Source of the DNA: Actinomadura soli
GTDB taxonomy: Bacteria; Actinomycetota; Actinomycetes; Streptosporangiales; Streptosporangiaceae
NCBI RefSeq assembly: GCF_005889715.1
Contig: NZ_VCKW01000040.1
Coordinates: forward strand, 1-45,416
Direction of reading: 5' to 3'
Length of the DNA stretch: 45,416 nt
Of this stretch, positions 16,201 to 23,742 are shown piece by piece (position 1 is the first letter of the stretch; each line of letters starts with the position of its first letter). Made by a program: the position numbers and the translations under genes. The notes below the pieces were generated by a model. The model saw only the letters and a list, made by a program, of their open reading frames with translations. It made no database searches and was not told the DNA's origin.

Positions 16201-16487
16201 TGGACGATCTCGAACTGATCCGCGACTTCGGCCGGGACCTGGAGCACCAGCCGGCGGCGTCGCTGCTCCGGCAGCGCAGGCGGCTGGTGGACGCGGCGAC
16301 GGCGCACAAGCGGCATGACCGGCGCGGCCCCGGGCGGTGGACGCTGTTCGGCGCGCTGGCGGCGGTGGCCGCGGCGGCGGTGACGGCCACGGCGATCATC
16401 GTCCCGGCTCCCGCGCCCGAGGATCCGAACCGGGTGGTCTGGGACCCGGCGGGCGCGGAGCGGATGTTCGCCCCGTTCCGCTCCTGA
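16201..16487 (+). CDS. Short membrane protein, probable truncated partner of the ECF sigma factor
   Basis: 95 residues from ATG 16201, which has GGAGG nine bases upstream. A charged N-terminus (MDDLELIRDFGRDLEHQP) is followed by a basic stretch, then one transmembrane helix (TLFGALAAVAAAAVTATAIIVP) and a short outer tail. The N-terminus resembles actinobacterial CU044_5270-type proteins encoded next to ECF sigma factors, which are about 300 residues long, so this looks like the N-terminal remnant of such a partner. Family assignment is tentative. It continues in frame from the sigma region 4 remnant. Confidence 0.45.
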
Positions 16488-16581
16488 ACGCCGCCCCGGC
16501 CTCCATGAGTGAGCCCGTTCCTGCCGGGTAGGGCCCGACTCGTCCCGGGCCAGAGGCAACGCGAGGCTCAAGGAGTGAGCG

Positions 16582-17001
16582 ATGGCTACGAAGGTGCGCG
16601 ACATCATGACCGGCTCCCCGACGTCGGTGTCCCCGGAACTCGACATCGTGACCGTGGCGCGGGCGATGCGCGACGAGGACATCGGCGCGGTGCTGGTCAT
16701 CGACGGCGAGGATCTGCAGGGCCTGGTCACCGACCGCGACCTGGTCATCCGGGGGCTGGCCGCGGGCGGCGACCCGGCCCACGCGAAGATCGGCGGCATC
16801 GCCAGCAGGGCCACCGCCACGGTCGGGCCCGACGACTCGCTGGACAGGGCGGCGCAGATCATGCGGGAGCGGTCCGTGCGGCGGCTCCCCGTCATCGAGG
16901 ACGGTCGCCCGGTCGGCATCGTGTCCATCGGTGACCTGGCGATGGAGGAGGACTCCGAATCGGCGCTCGCCGACATCAGCGCCGCCCGCCCGAACACCTA
17001 A
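16582..17001 (+). CDS. CBS domain-containing protein
   Basis: 139 residues made of two CBS motifs: VRDIMTGSPTSVSPELDIVTVARAMRDEDIGAVLVIDG...GLVTDRDLVIR and ATATVGPDDSLDRAAQIMRERSVRRLPVIEDGRPVGIVSIGDLA. The pair forms a Bateman module that usually binds adenine nucleotides. Nothing else is attached, so it may work as a stand-alone energy sensor, as similar stress-induced actinobacterial proteins do. ATG 16582 follows AAGGAGTGAGCG. Its TAA overlaps the stop of the convergent aminotransferase in the 4 bases 16998-17001. Confidence 0.92.
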   Translation: MATKVRDIMTGSPTSVSPELDIVTVARAMRDEDIGAVLVIDGEDLQGLVTDRDLVIRGLAAGGDPAHAKIGGIASRATATVGPDDSLDRAAQIMRERSVRRLPVIEDGRPVGIVSIGDLAMEEDSESALADISAARPNT

Positions 17002-18164
17002 GCGGTGCCGGGGAGGACGGACAGCAGACGGTCGATCTCGTTTTCGGTGTTGTAGTAGTGCACGGAGGCCCGCACGGCCGACGGAACGACGTGCGGGTCG
17101 TATCCGTGTGAGATCGGGCTCGTGACATTGACGTTGACGCCGTGTTCCCTTGCTGCCGCCTTGATGGCGAACGGCTCGTGGCCGTCCACGGTGAACGTGA
17201 CAATGCCGGACGGCCGCACACCCTTGTCCAGGACGGTGACACCAGGCCGGACGGCCAGTGCCTCACGCAGCGTCCGTGCGAGCCCAAGCACGCGCTTCTC
17301 GATCGCGGGCATTCCCAAGGCGGACGCGTAGTCGGCGGCGACGCCCAGACCTATCTGCCCTGCGACGTACCGTTCCCATGTCTCGAAGCGGACGGCGTCC
17401 TGGCGCATCTCGAAGCCGTCCGGTGCGTTCCAGGTGGCGGCCTGCAAATCGAGGAAAGGCGGCTCCAGCGTCCGGACGACTCCGCGCCGCACGTACAGGA
17501 ACCCTGTCCCGCGCGGGCCGCGCAGGAACTTGCGTCCGGTCGCGGACAGCAGGTCGCAGCCGATGTCGTTGACGTCCACGGTCAGCTGGCCGACCGACTG
17601 GCACGCGTCCAGCAGGTACAGGACGCCGTGCTCCCGGCAGAGCCGTCCGACCTCCGCGACCGGGTGGACGAGCCCGTTGTGCGTAGGGATGTGGTTGAGC
17701 GACACCAGCCGGACGCCGCCTTTGACGAGTTCGGCCTCCAGCGCGTCCAGGGAAATCGTTCCGTTGGGCTCGTCCGGGACGACTTCCACGCTCACGCCCT
17801 TGGTCGCGGCCATCTGCTGGTATGCGATCGCGTTGCTGGAGTACTCGCTCGTCGTCGTGAGGATGCGGTCGCCGTTCGTGAACGGAATCGCGTAGAACGC
17901 CATGTCCCATGCCCGGGTGGCGTTCTCCACGTACGCGATCTCGTCCGCGTGCGCGCCGATCAGCCCCGCCACCGCGTCGTAGAAGTGCTGGACGGCCGCC
18001 GCGTTCCGGTCCGCCGCCTCGTACCCGCCGATCGTCGATTCCAGCGCGAAATGCTCCGTCACCGCGTCGATCACCGGGCGCGGCGGCAGCGCGGCGCCGG
18101 CGTTGTTGAGGTGGGCCACGCTCGCGCAGCCGGGGGTGTCGGACCGGATCTCGTCGATGTCCAC
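16998..18164 (-). CDS. Aminotransferase class V-fold PLP-dependent enzyme
   Basis: 388 residues. HLNNAGAALPPRPVIDAV near the start, YLLDACQSVGQLTVDVN with the cofactor-binding Asp, and LLSATGRKFLRGPRGTGFLYVR with the Schiff-base Lys identify the class V (NifS/isopenicillin epimerase/EgtE-like) group. It lacks an obvious desulfurase catalytic Cys loop, so sulfur transfer is not assured; an ergothioneine-type lyase, epimerase or desulfurase role cannot be separated. I use GTG 18164 (GGGAAGGG five bases upstream) rather than GTG 18215, which has no ribosome binding site. It diverges from the ABC exporter across a MerR/SoxR-like operator. Confidence 0.85.
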   Translation of the reverse strand: MDIDEIRSDTPGCASVAHLNNAGAALPPRPVIDAVTEHFALESTIGGYEAADRNAAAVQHFYDAVAGLIGAHADEIAYVENATRAWDMAFYAIPFTNGDRILTTTSEYSSNAIAYQQMAATKGVSVEVVPDEPNGTISLDALEAELVKGGVRLVSLNHIPTHNGLVHPVAEVGRLCREHGVLYLLDACQSVGQLTVDVNDIGCDLLSATGRKFLRGPRGTGFLYVRRGVVRTLEPPFLDLQAATWNAPDGFEMRQDAVRFETWERYVAGQIGLGVAADYASALGMPAIEKRVLGLARTLREALAVRPGVTVLDKGVRPSGIVTFTVDGHEPFAIKAAAREHGVNVNVTSPISHGYDPHVVPSAVRASVHYYNTENEIDRLLSVLPGTA

Positions 18165-18239
18165 GTACGCCCTTCCCTCGAAAATGTCGTACCCGTCCGG
18201 CACCGTGGGATCCACGGGTCGCGTGCCGGCGCCCTCGGC

Positions 18240-18270
18240 TTGACCTCAACCTCCCTTGAGGTCACATCAT
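18240..18270 (+). promoter_or_regulatory. MerR/SoxR-like operator within an elongated-spacer promoter
   Basis: TGACCTCAA (18241-18249) and TTGAGGTCA (18256-18264) are perfect 9-base inverted arms with a 6-base spacer. Within them, CCTCAA-N6-TTGAGG has exactly the half-sites and spacing of the known SoxR box, although the central six bases (CCTCCC) are not the usual ones. TTGACC (18240-18245) and CATCAT (18265-18270) lie 19 bases apart, the unusually long spacing of MerR-family-activated promoters. The direction suits the ABC exporter at 18320. No soxR gene is in the window. Confidence 0.6.
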
Positions 18271-18319
18271 TACCTCTATTCAGGCTAACGATCAGTGCCG
18301 TCGATCAGCGGGGGGCGTC

Positions 18320-20212
18320 ATGGACATGGAAGTCACCGCGTGGATGTCGCTGCACCACGCGATGAACGCGCGCGACAGCAGGCCCTTCTCCAAGAAGACC
18401 CTGCGCCGCATCGCCGGGTTCGCCCGCCCCCACAGACGGGCGCTGGCCGCCTTCCTCACGCTCAGCGTGGCCCTGGCCGTCCTCACGGTCGCGACGCCCG
18501 TGCTGGCCGGGCAGGTCGTCAACGCCATCGTCGACCAGGCCGCCACGTCCACGGTCGTGGGCCTCGCCGTGCTGATCGCCATCCTGGCGCTCGGTGAGGG
18601 CGGCCTCGGGCTCGCCAACCGGTGGCTGTCCGCGCGGATCGGCGAGGGCCTGATCCTCGACCTGCGCACCTCGGTGTTCGACCACGTCCAGCGCATGCCG
18701 GTCGCGTTCTTCACCCGTACCCGCACCGGCGCGCTCGTCAGCCGCCTCAACAACGACGTCATCGGCGCCCAGCGCGCCTTCAGCGACACCCTCTCCGGCG
18801 TCGTCAGCAACCTGGTGACCGTGCTGCTCACGTTCGCCGTGATGGTGCGGATCTCCTGGCAGATCACCCTTCTCGCGCTGGTCCTGCTGCCCGTGTTCGT
18901 CCTCCCCGCCCGCCGCATGGGCAGCCGCCTGGCGCGCCTCGAACGCGAGGCCGCCTCGCACGACGCGGCGATGAGCACGCAGATGACCGAGCGCTTCTCC
19001 GCGCCCGGCGCGACGCTGGTGAAGCTGTTCGGCCGCCCGTCCCGGGAGTCCGCCGAGTTCGCGGCGCGGGCCCGGCGCGTCCGCGACATCGGCGTCCGCA
19101 CCGCGATGGTGCAGCACGTCTTCATCACGGCGCTCACCATGGTGTCCGCGCTGGCCCTGGCGCTCGTCTATGGGCTCGGCGGCTTCCTCTCCCTGCGCGG
19201 CCACCTCGACGCGGGCGCCGTCGTCGCCCTCGCCCTGCTCCTCACCCGCCTCTACGCGCCGCTCACCGCGCTGGCCAGCGCCCGCGTCGAGGTGATGAGC
19301 GCCCTGGTCAGCTTCGAGCGCGTCTTCGAGGTCCTCGACCTGCGGCCGCTGGTCGCCGAGAAGCCCGAGGCCGAGATCCGCACCGTCCCGGCGGGGCCCG
19401 TCGCCGTCGAGTTCGACGGGGTCCGCTTCGCCTACCCGGCCGCCGACAAGGTCTCCCTGGCCTCGCTCGAAGAGGTCGCGACGCTCGACACGCGCGGCGG
19501 CGTCGACGTCCTGCACGGCATCTCCTTCCGCGCCGAACCCGGCCAGATGATCGCGCTCGTCGGCTCGTCCGGGGCCGGGAAGTCGACCATCGCCCAGCTC
19601 CTGCCGCGCCTCTACGACGTCGACGAGGGCACCGTCCGGATCGGCGGCGTGGACGTCCGCGACCTGTCCTTCCAGGGCATCCGCGACACGCTCGGGATGG
19701 TCACGCAGGACGGGCACCTGTTCCACGAGTCGATCCGCGAGAACCTCCTCCTCGCCCGTCCCGAGGCCGCCGAGGACGAGCTGTGGGACGTCCTGCACCG
19801 CGCCCGCCTCGACACCCTCATCAGGGGCCTCCCGGACGGCCTCGACACCATCGTCGGCGAGCGCGGCTACCGCCTGTCCGGCGGCGAGCGCCAGCGCCTC
19901 ACCATCGCCCGCCTCCTCCTGGCCCGCCCCCGCGTCGTGATCCTGGACGAGGCCACCGCCCACCTCGACTCGACGTCCGAGGCCGCCGTTCAAGAAGCGC
20001 TGACCGAAGCCCTCGACGGCCGCACCGCCGTCGTCATCGCCCACCGCCTCAGCACCGTCCGCGCCGCCGACCTCATCCTCGTCGTGGAGGACGGCCGCAT
20101 CGTCGAGCGGGGAACCCACGGCGACCTCCTCGCCGCCGAGGGCCGCTACGCCGACCTGTACCGCACCCAGTTCGCCGACGCCGACCGGCCGCCCATGGAG
20201 CCCGTCGCCTGA
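18320..20212 (+). CDS. ABC exporter, fused permease and ATPase
   Basis: 630 residues: a six-helix type I exporter domain (about 35-330), then a nucleotide-binding domain with Walker A GSSGAGKST (415-423), Q-loop VTQDGHLFHESIRENLLLA, signature LSGGERQ (519-525), Walker B VVILDEAT (Asp543, Glu544) and the H-loop in VIAHRLSTV. It would work as a homodimer or with another half transporter, exporting lipids, peptides or drugs. The NBD has a short insertion before the Walker A strand (SLASLEEVATLDTRGGVDVLHG). ATG 18320 follows a G-rich Shine-Dalgarno. The upstream SoxR-like box suggests redox-cycling compounds as inducer or cargo (inference). Confidence 0.92.
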   Translation: MDMEVTAWMSLHHAMNARDSRPFSKKTLRRIAGFARPHRRALAAFLTLSVALAVLTVATPVLAGQVVNAIVDQAATSTVVGLAVLIAILALGEGGLGLANRWLSARIGEGLILDLRTSVFDHVQRMPVAFFTRTRTGALVSRLNNDVIGAQRAFSDTLSGVVSNLVTVLLTFAVMVRISWQITLLALVLLPVFVLPARRMGSRLARLEREAASHDAAMSTQMTERFSAPGATLVKLFGRPSRESAEFAARARRVRDIGVRTAMVQHVFITALTMVSALALALVYGLGGFLSLRGHLDAGAVVALALLLTRLYAPLTALASARVEVMSALVSFERVFEVLDLRPLVAEKPEAEIRTVPAGPVAVEFDGVRFAYPAADKVSLASLEEVATLDTRGGVDVLHGISFRAEPGQMIALVGSSGAGKSTIAQLLPRLYDVDEGTVRIGGVDVRDLSFQGIRDTLGMVTQDGHLFHESIRENLLLARPEAAEDELWDVLHRARLDTLIRGLPDGLDTIVGERGYRLSGGERQRLTIARLLLARPRVVILDEATAHLDSTSEAAVQEALTEALDGRTAVVIAHRLSTVRAADLILVVEDGRIVERGTHGDLLAAEGRYADLYRTQFADADRPPMEPVA

Positions 20213-20283
20213 CCTCCCGGTTTGACGTGCGGCCCGTGGGGATGACACGCCGCGAGGGACGCCACGCAGGGGGAGGACGCGAG

Positions 20284-20739
20284 ATGGTCGACCGGAGCAG
20301 GCTGCCCGCTCCCGAGCAGGGGCTGGTGCTGACGCATTTCCTGACCGTGCGGGACGTGGCCCGGTCCCGCGCGTTCTACGCCGACGTCCTCGGCGGGGAG
20401 GTGGTGCTGGACGAGAACCCCGCCATCGTGAAGGTCGCCAACACCTGGATCATCATGAACCCCGGCGGCGGCCCCACCCCGGACAAACCGGACGTCACGC
20501 TGACCGCGCCCGAGCCCGGCGACCCGGTCTCGGCGTTCATGAACGTCCGCGTCGCCGACATCGCCGCGTTCTACGCGGCGGCGACCGCCCGCGGCGCCGA
20601 GTTCCTCACCGAGCCGATCGACCGCAAGGCCGAGATCCGCTGCTACATGCGCGACCCGGACGGCCACCTCATCGAGGTCGGCCAGGCCACCGGCATGCTC
20701 GAAGGCCGCTACGCCGGCCCACCCGCCACGACCGGCTAG
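20284..20739 (+). CDS. VOC (glyoxalase/bleomycin-resistance) family protein
   Basis: 151 residues with two beta-alpha-beta-beta-beta modules: TVRDVARSRAFYADVLGGEVV in the first, and MNVRVADIAAFYAAATARGAEFLTEP with YMRDPDGHLIEVGQ in the second, which provides the metal-binding His/Glu (DPDGHLIE). Members are metalloenzymes or binding proteins for small toxic compounds; substrate unknown. ATG 20284 has GGGGAGG seven bases upstream. The very long Arg-rich frame that begins inside the ABC gene (18622) and reads into this one is a shadow joined by chance. The TAG is shared on both strands with the next gene through CTAG 20736-20739. Confidence 0.88.
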   Translation: MVDRSRLPAPEQGLVLTHFLTVRDVARSRAFYADVLGGEVVLDENPAIVKVANTWIIMNPGGGPTPDKPDVTLTAPEPGDPVSAFMNVRVADIAAFYAAATARGAEFLTEPIDRKAEIRCYMRDPDGHLIEVGQATGMLEGRYAGPPATTG

Positions 20740-21179
20740 GCGGTCTCGGCGAGGACCTGGCGGAGGGCGCGCAGGACGTGGGAGCGCCAGCCGCTGCCCA
20801 TGCCGCGGAAGGCGAAGGCGTGGACGGGATCGTCCAGGTCGAAGCCCTCGTGCCGGATGAACAGGCGGGTGCCGCGGCCCTCCGGGACGAGCCGCCAGGT
20901 CACCGTCGTGTCGAGGGAGCCGCCGCCCCAGCTGATGCGCAGCAGGCGTTCGGCGTCGATGTCGAGGACCTGGCAGGCGATCGTCCCGTCGAAGCCGATG
21001 TTCGGGATCGGGCGGGTCGCGAAGGCGAAGCGGTGCCCGACCACGGGCTTGAAGTCGCTCGGCATCAGCCAGCGCGCCAGCAGGTCCGGGTCGGTGAGCG
21101 CCCGCCAGACCTTGGCGGGCGGATGCGGGAGGAACTCGTCCACCTCGATGGCCGCCCGCTCACCGCCGCCGCCGCTCAT
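20736..21179 (-). CDS. SRPBCC (AHSA1-like) domain protein
   Basis: 147 residues of the START/AHSA1 fold: IEVDEFLPHPPAKVWRALTDPDLLARWLMPSDFKPVVGHRF, then LRISWGGGSLDTTVTWRLVPEGRGTRLFIRHEGF, and a C-terminal helix (GWRSHVLRALRQVL). These bind hydrophobic ligands or act with ArsR-type regulators of drug-response operons. ATG 21179 follows AAGGTG. It is the last gene of the minus-strand VOC/ArsR/ABC operon, 32 bases after the permease stop. Confidence 0.9.
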   Translation of the reverse strand: MSGGGGERAAIEVDEFLPHPPAKVWRALTDPDLLARWLMPSDFKPVVGHRFAFATRPIPNIGFDGTIACQVLDIDAERLLRISWGGGSLDTTVTWRLVPEGRGTRLFIRHEGFDLDDPVHAFAFRGMGSGWRSHVLRALRQVLAETA

Positions 21180-21211
21180 GCCGTCACCTTGATCCACGTC
21201 GCGTGCCCCTC

Positions 21212-21991
21212 TCAGATCCGGCGGAAGCGGGCGACGGCGACGGCGGCGGAGACGATGATGATCCCGGCCGTCCACGCCAGCGCCCGCGTGATCTCTCCGG
21301 TGTGCGGCCCGGGGTCCTGCGTGAGGGCCCGGACGGCGTCCATCATGACGGTGACCGGCTGGTTCTCGGCGAAACCGCGCAGCCATCCCGGCATCGTCTC
21401 CACGGGGACGTAGGCGCTGGACACGAAGCTCAGCGGCAGCGCGAGGAACCCGGCGCCCTGCGCCGCCTGCGGGTTCGCGGTGAGCAGGCCGAGCGCGACG
21501 AACGTCCACACGAAGGCGAAGCCGAACAGGACGCACAGGCCGAACGCGGCCAGCGCGGCGGCCCAGCCCTCGTGCACGCGGAACCCGACGGCGAACGCCA
21601 GCGCGGCCGAGACCGCGAGGATCAGCGTGAGCCGGACGGTGTCGGCCAGCACCTGCCCCGCGATGACGGCGGTGCGCGGCATCGGAAGCGACCTCAGCCG
21701 GTCGAGGTAGCCCGAGGCGGCGTCGTCGGCGACCGCGACGGCCGCGCTCATCCCGGCGAACAGGCCGCTCACGGTCAGCAGGCCCGGGATCATGTAGTCG
21801 ACGTAGCCGGCGCCGCGGGTGTCGATGGCGCCGCCGAACACGTACCGGAAGATCAGCAGGAACGCGACGCTCTGGACGAGGCCCATCACGATGATCTGCG
21901 GTGTCCGGAGCGTCCGCCGGAGCCCGCGCTGCGCGACGACCCAGCTCGCCGTGGCCAGGCCCGGCCCCGCGGGGGCTTGGGTCACCGCCAT
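21212..21991 (-). CDS. ABC-2 type permease, DrrB-like
   Basis: 259 residues with six hydrophobic segments; MIPGLLTVSGLFAGMSAAVAVADDAASGYLDRLRSLPMPRTAVIAGQVLAD is the conserved ABC-2 region of daunorubicin-resistance permease relatives. It would form the membrane channel for the ATPase encoded immediately upstream (34-base gap), exporting a hydrophobic drug-like compound. ATG 21991 is preceded by GAGGCGG. Confidence 0.9.
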   Translation of the reverse strand: MAVTQAPAGPGLATASWVVAQRGLRRTLRTPQIIVMGLVQSVAFLLIFRYVFGGAIDTRGAGYVDYMIPGLLTVSGLFAGMSAAVAVADDAASGYLDRLRSLPMPRTAVIAGQVLADTVRLTLILAVSAALAFAVGFRVHEGWAAALAAFGLCVLFGFAFVWTFVALGLLTANPQAAQGAGFLALPLSFVSSAYVPVETMPGWLRGFAENQPVTVMMDAVRALTQDPGPHTGEITRALAWTAGIIIVSAAVAVARFRRI

Positions 21992-22025
21992 GATGGCCGC
22001 CTCACGGTTGCCGCGTGGTGGTCGT

Positions 22026-22973
22026 TCATGTCGGGCTCCGTTCCGGGGTGGCGGCGGTCAGGGAGAGGAAGACCTCGTCGAGGGTCGGGCGGCGCAGGGC
22101 GATGTCCGCGATGGCGGCGTGGTGGCCGGCCAGCGCGTGGACGGCCTTCACGAGGTCGTCCGGACCGTTCCCGGCGGGCATGGTCAGCAGCAGCGAGGAC
22201 GCGTCGGTCTGGACGGGGCCGACTCCTTCCAGCGCTCGTGCCGCCGGTGCGACCGCGGCGTGGTCCCGGACGCGCACCTCCACGAGATCGCCGCCGACCC
22301 GCGATTTCAGTTCGCGCGGCGTCCCCTCGGCCACCACCCGGCCCCGGTCGATGATCACGACCTGGTCGGCGAGGCGGTCGGCCTCGTCCAGGTACTGGGT
22401 GGTCAGCAGCACGTCGGTGCCTCCGGCCACGAGGTCGCCGATGGCGTCCCATAGGCCGATGCGGCTGCGCGGGTCGAGGCCGGTGGTGGGCTCGTCCAGG
22501 AGCAGCAGCCGGGGCGCGCCGACCAGGCTCGCGCCCAGGTCGAGGCGGCGGCGCATCCCGCCGGAGTAGGTGCGGACGAGCCGGTCGGCGGCCTCGTCCA
22601 GCGCGAGCCGTTCGAGCACGTTCCGCGCGCTCGCGCGGGCGGCGCGGCGGCCCTGCCCGAACAGCCGCGCGATCATCTCCAGGTTCTCCCGGCCGGTCAT
22701 CGCCGCCTCCACGGTCGCGTGCTGCCCGGCCAGGCCGATGATCCGCCGCACCCGGGCGGGGTCGCGGACGGCGTCGATCCCGGCCACGCGCAGCGTCCCG
22801 CCGTCCGGCCGGACGAGCGTCGCCACCGACCGGACGAACGTCGTCTTCCCGGCGCCGTTCGGCCCGAGCAGCGCGACCACCCGGCCCGGTTCGGCGACCA
22901 GGTCGAGCCCGGCGAGGGCCGTCACGTCGCCGAACCGCTTGACCAGGCCCTCGGACTGCAGGACCGGCGTCAC
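22026..22973 (-). CDS. ABC transporter ATPase, DrrA-like
   Basis: 315 residues. Walker A LGPNGAGKTT, Q-loop IIGLAGQHATV (with the AGQxATVEEALTGREN-like DrrA variation), signature YSGGMRRRLDLGASLVG, Walker B LLLLDEPTTGLD, then TTQYLDEADRLAD. The C-terminal DrrA-type extension (PAARALEGVGPVQTD...) is present. GTG 22973 overlaps the ArsR stop as GTGA and has GAGGAGGAC upstream; the longer frame to 23051 overlaps ArsR and is rejected. It energises the DrrB-like permease; the operon probably confers resistance to, or exports, a secondary metabolite. Confidence 0.92.
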   Translation of the reverse strand: MTPVLQSEGLVKRFGDVTALAGLDLVAEPGRVVALLGPNGAGKTTFVRSVATLVRPDGGTLRVAGIDAVRDPARVRRIIGLAGQHATVEAAMTGRENLEMIARLFGQGRRAARASARNVLERLALDEAADRLVRTYSGGMRRRLDLGASLVGAPRLLLLDEPTTGLDPRSRIGLWDAIGDLVAGGTDVLLTTQYLDEADRLADQVVIIDRGRVVAEGTPRELKSRVGGDLVEVRVRDHAAVAPAARALEGVGPVQTDASSLLLTMPAGNGPDDLVKAVHALAGHHAAIADIALRRPTLDEVFLSLTAATPERSPT

Positions 22974-23314
22974 AGCTCGTCCTCCTCGTCCAGCAGTTTC
23001 CGCAGGTCCGACAGCCTCTCGCGCCAGAACCGCTCGTAGGGGCTCAGCCATTGCGACAGCTCGCGCAGCGGCTCGGCCTCCAGCCGGTAGATGCGCTGCC
23101 GGCCGCTCCGCCGCTCGCTGACCAGCCCGGCGTCGCGCAGCACCTTCAGGTGCTCCGAGACGCTCGGGCGGCTCATCGCGAAATGCGACGCCAGGTCGTT
23201 CACCGGGCGCGGGCCGTCCAGCAGCAGCGCCGTCAGCTCCCGCCGGACGGGGCTCGCCAGCGCCGCGAAGACGTCCCCGTCGCCGTGCGCGCCGAGGTCG
23301 GCGTCGGAGCGCAT
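22970..23314 (-). CDS. ArsR family transcriptional regulator
   Basis: 114 residues with a winged HTH: FAALASPVRRELTALLLDGPRPVNDLASHFAMSRPSVSEHLKVLRDAGLVSERRSGRQRIYRLE. It lacks the Cys-rich metal site of classical ArsR/SmtB proteins and belongs to the group that is paired with SRPBCC/AHSA1 genes, as here. The start is one base after the VOC stop. The twin operators at 23690-23730 are its likely binding sites. Its C-terminus is acidic (DEEDEL). Confidence 0.9.
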   Translation of the reverse strand: MRSDADLGAHGDGDVFAALASPVRRELTALLLDGPRPVNDLASHFAMSRPSVSEHLKVLRDAGLVSERRSGRQRIYRLEAEPLRELSQWLSPYERFWRERLSDLRKLLDEEDEL

Positions 23315-23315
23315 G

Positions 23316-23675
23316 TCAGCCCTCCGCGAGGACGATGCCGTTGCCGTCGGGGTCGGAGAGCGTGGCCTGCCGCCCCCAGGGCAGGTCCTGCGGCCCGTCG
23401 ACGCCGACCCCGGCGCGGCGGAGCCGCTCGCAGTCGCCGTCCAGGTCGGATGTCTCCAGGATCAGCCCGTGGACGCTGCCCGGCGCCATTCCCGGGATGT
23501 GGTTCGCGAGGACGACGTTCGTCCGCGCGCCCTTCGGGGCGAGCTGGAGCCAGCGGATCGGCCCGTTGGACTCGTCACACACGACCTCGAACCCGAGCGT
23601 GTCCGCGTAGAAGGTCTTGGCGGCGTCCTGGTCGGACACCGGGACGGTCAGCAGCCGTACATGCGTGATGTTCAT
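23316..23675 (-). CDS. VOC (glyoxalase/bleomycin-resistance) family protein
   Basis: 119 residues: VRLLTVPVSDQDAAKTFYADTLGFEVVCDES, then RWLQLAPKG and VHGLILETSDLDGDCERLRRAGVGVDGPQDLPWGRQATLSDPDGNGIVL, the two half-modules of the fold. First gene of the five-gene operon VOC-ArsR-DrrA-DrrB-SRPBCC. The ATG lies seven bases after the -10 hexamer, so the mRNA is probably leaderless; no Shine-Dalgarno is present, in line with that. Likely role: binding or modifying the compound exported by the ABC pair. Confidence 0.9.
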   Translation of the reverse strand: MNITHVRLLTVPVSDQDAAKTFYADTLGFEVVCDESNGPIRWLQLAPKGARTNVVLANHIPGMAPGSVHGLILETSDLDGDCERLRRAGVGVDGPQDLPWGRQATLSDPDGNGIVLAEG

Positions 23676-23682
23676 GCGGCAG

Positions 23683-23712
23683 ACGATACGTAGGAGGTTC
23701 CCTACCTGTCAA
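23683..23712 (-). promoter_or_regulatory. Promoter of the VOC/ArsR/ABC operon, probably leaderless
   Basis: On the minus strand TTGACA (23712-23707), an 18-base spacer and TATCGT (23688-23683) are followed by seven bases and then the ATG at 23675. This is the best promoter match in the window, and its start point should coincide with the start codon. Confidence 0.75.
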
Positions 23713-23730
23713 ACGTAGGAACCTCCCTAC
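23690..23730. promoter_or_regulatory. Twin operators overlapping the promoter
   Basis: GTAGGAGGTTCCCTAC (23690-23705) and GTAGGAACCTCCCTAC (23715-23730). Each has GTAGG/CCTAC arms around a GGTTCC/GGAACC core, and they are near mirror images of one another, 25 bases centre to centre. The first fills the -35/-10 spacer, the second lies just upstream of the -35. ArsR-family binding is the natural inference, giving repression by occlusion. Confidence 0.7.
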
Positions 23731-23742
23731 GCATCACCAGCC

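Noticed and set aside
18622-20283. Extension of the VOC protein through the whole ABC gene
   Set aside because: Arg/Pro-rich frame inside the ABC coding sequence; a strong ribosome binding site exists at ATG 20284.
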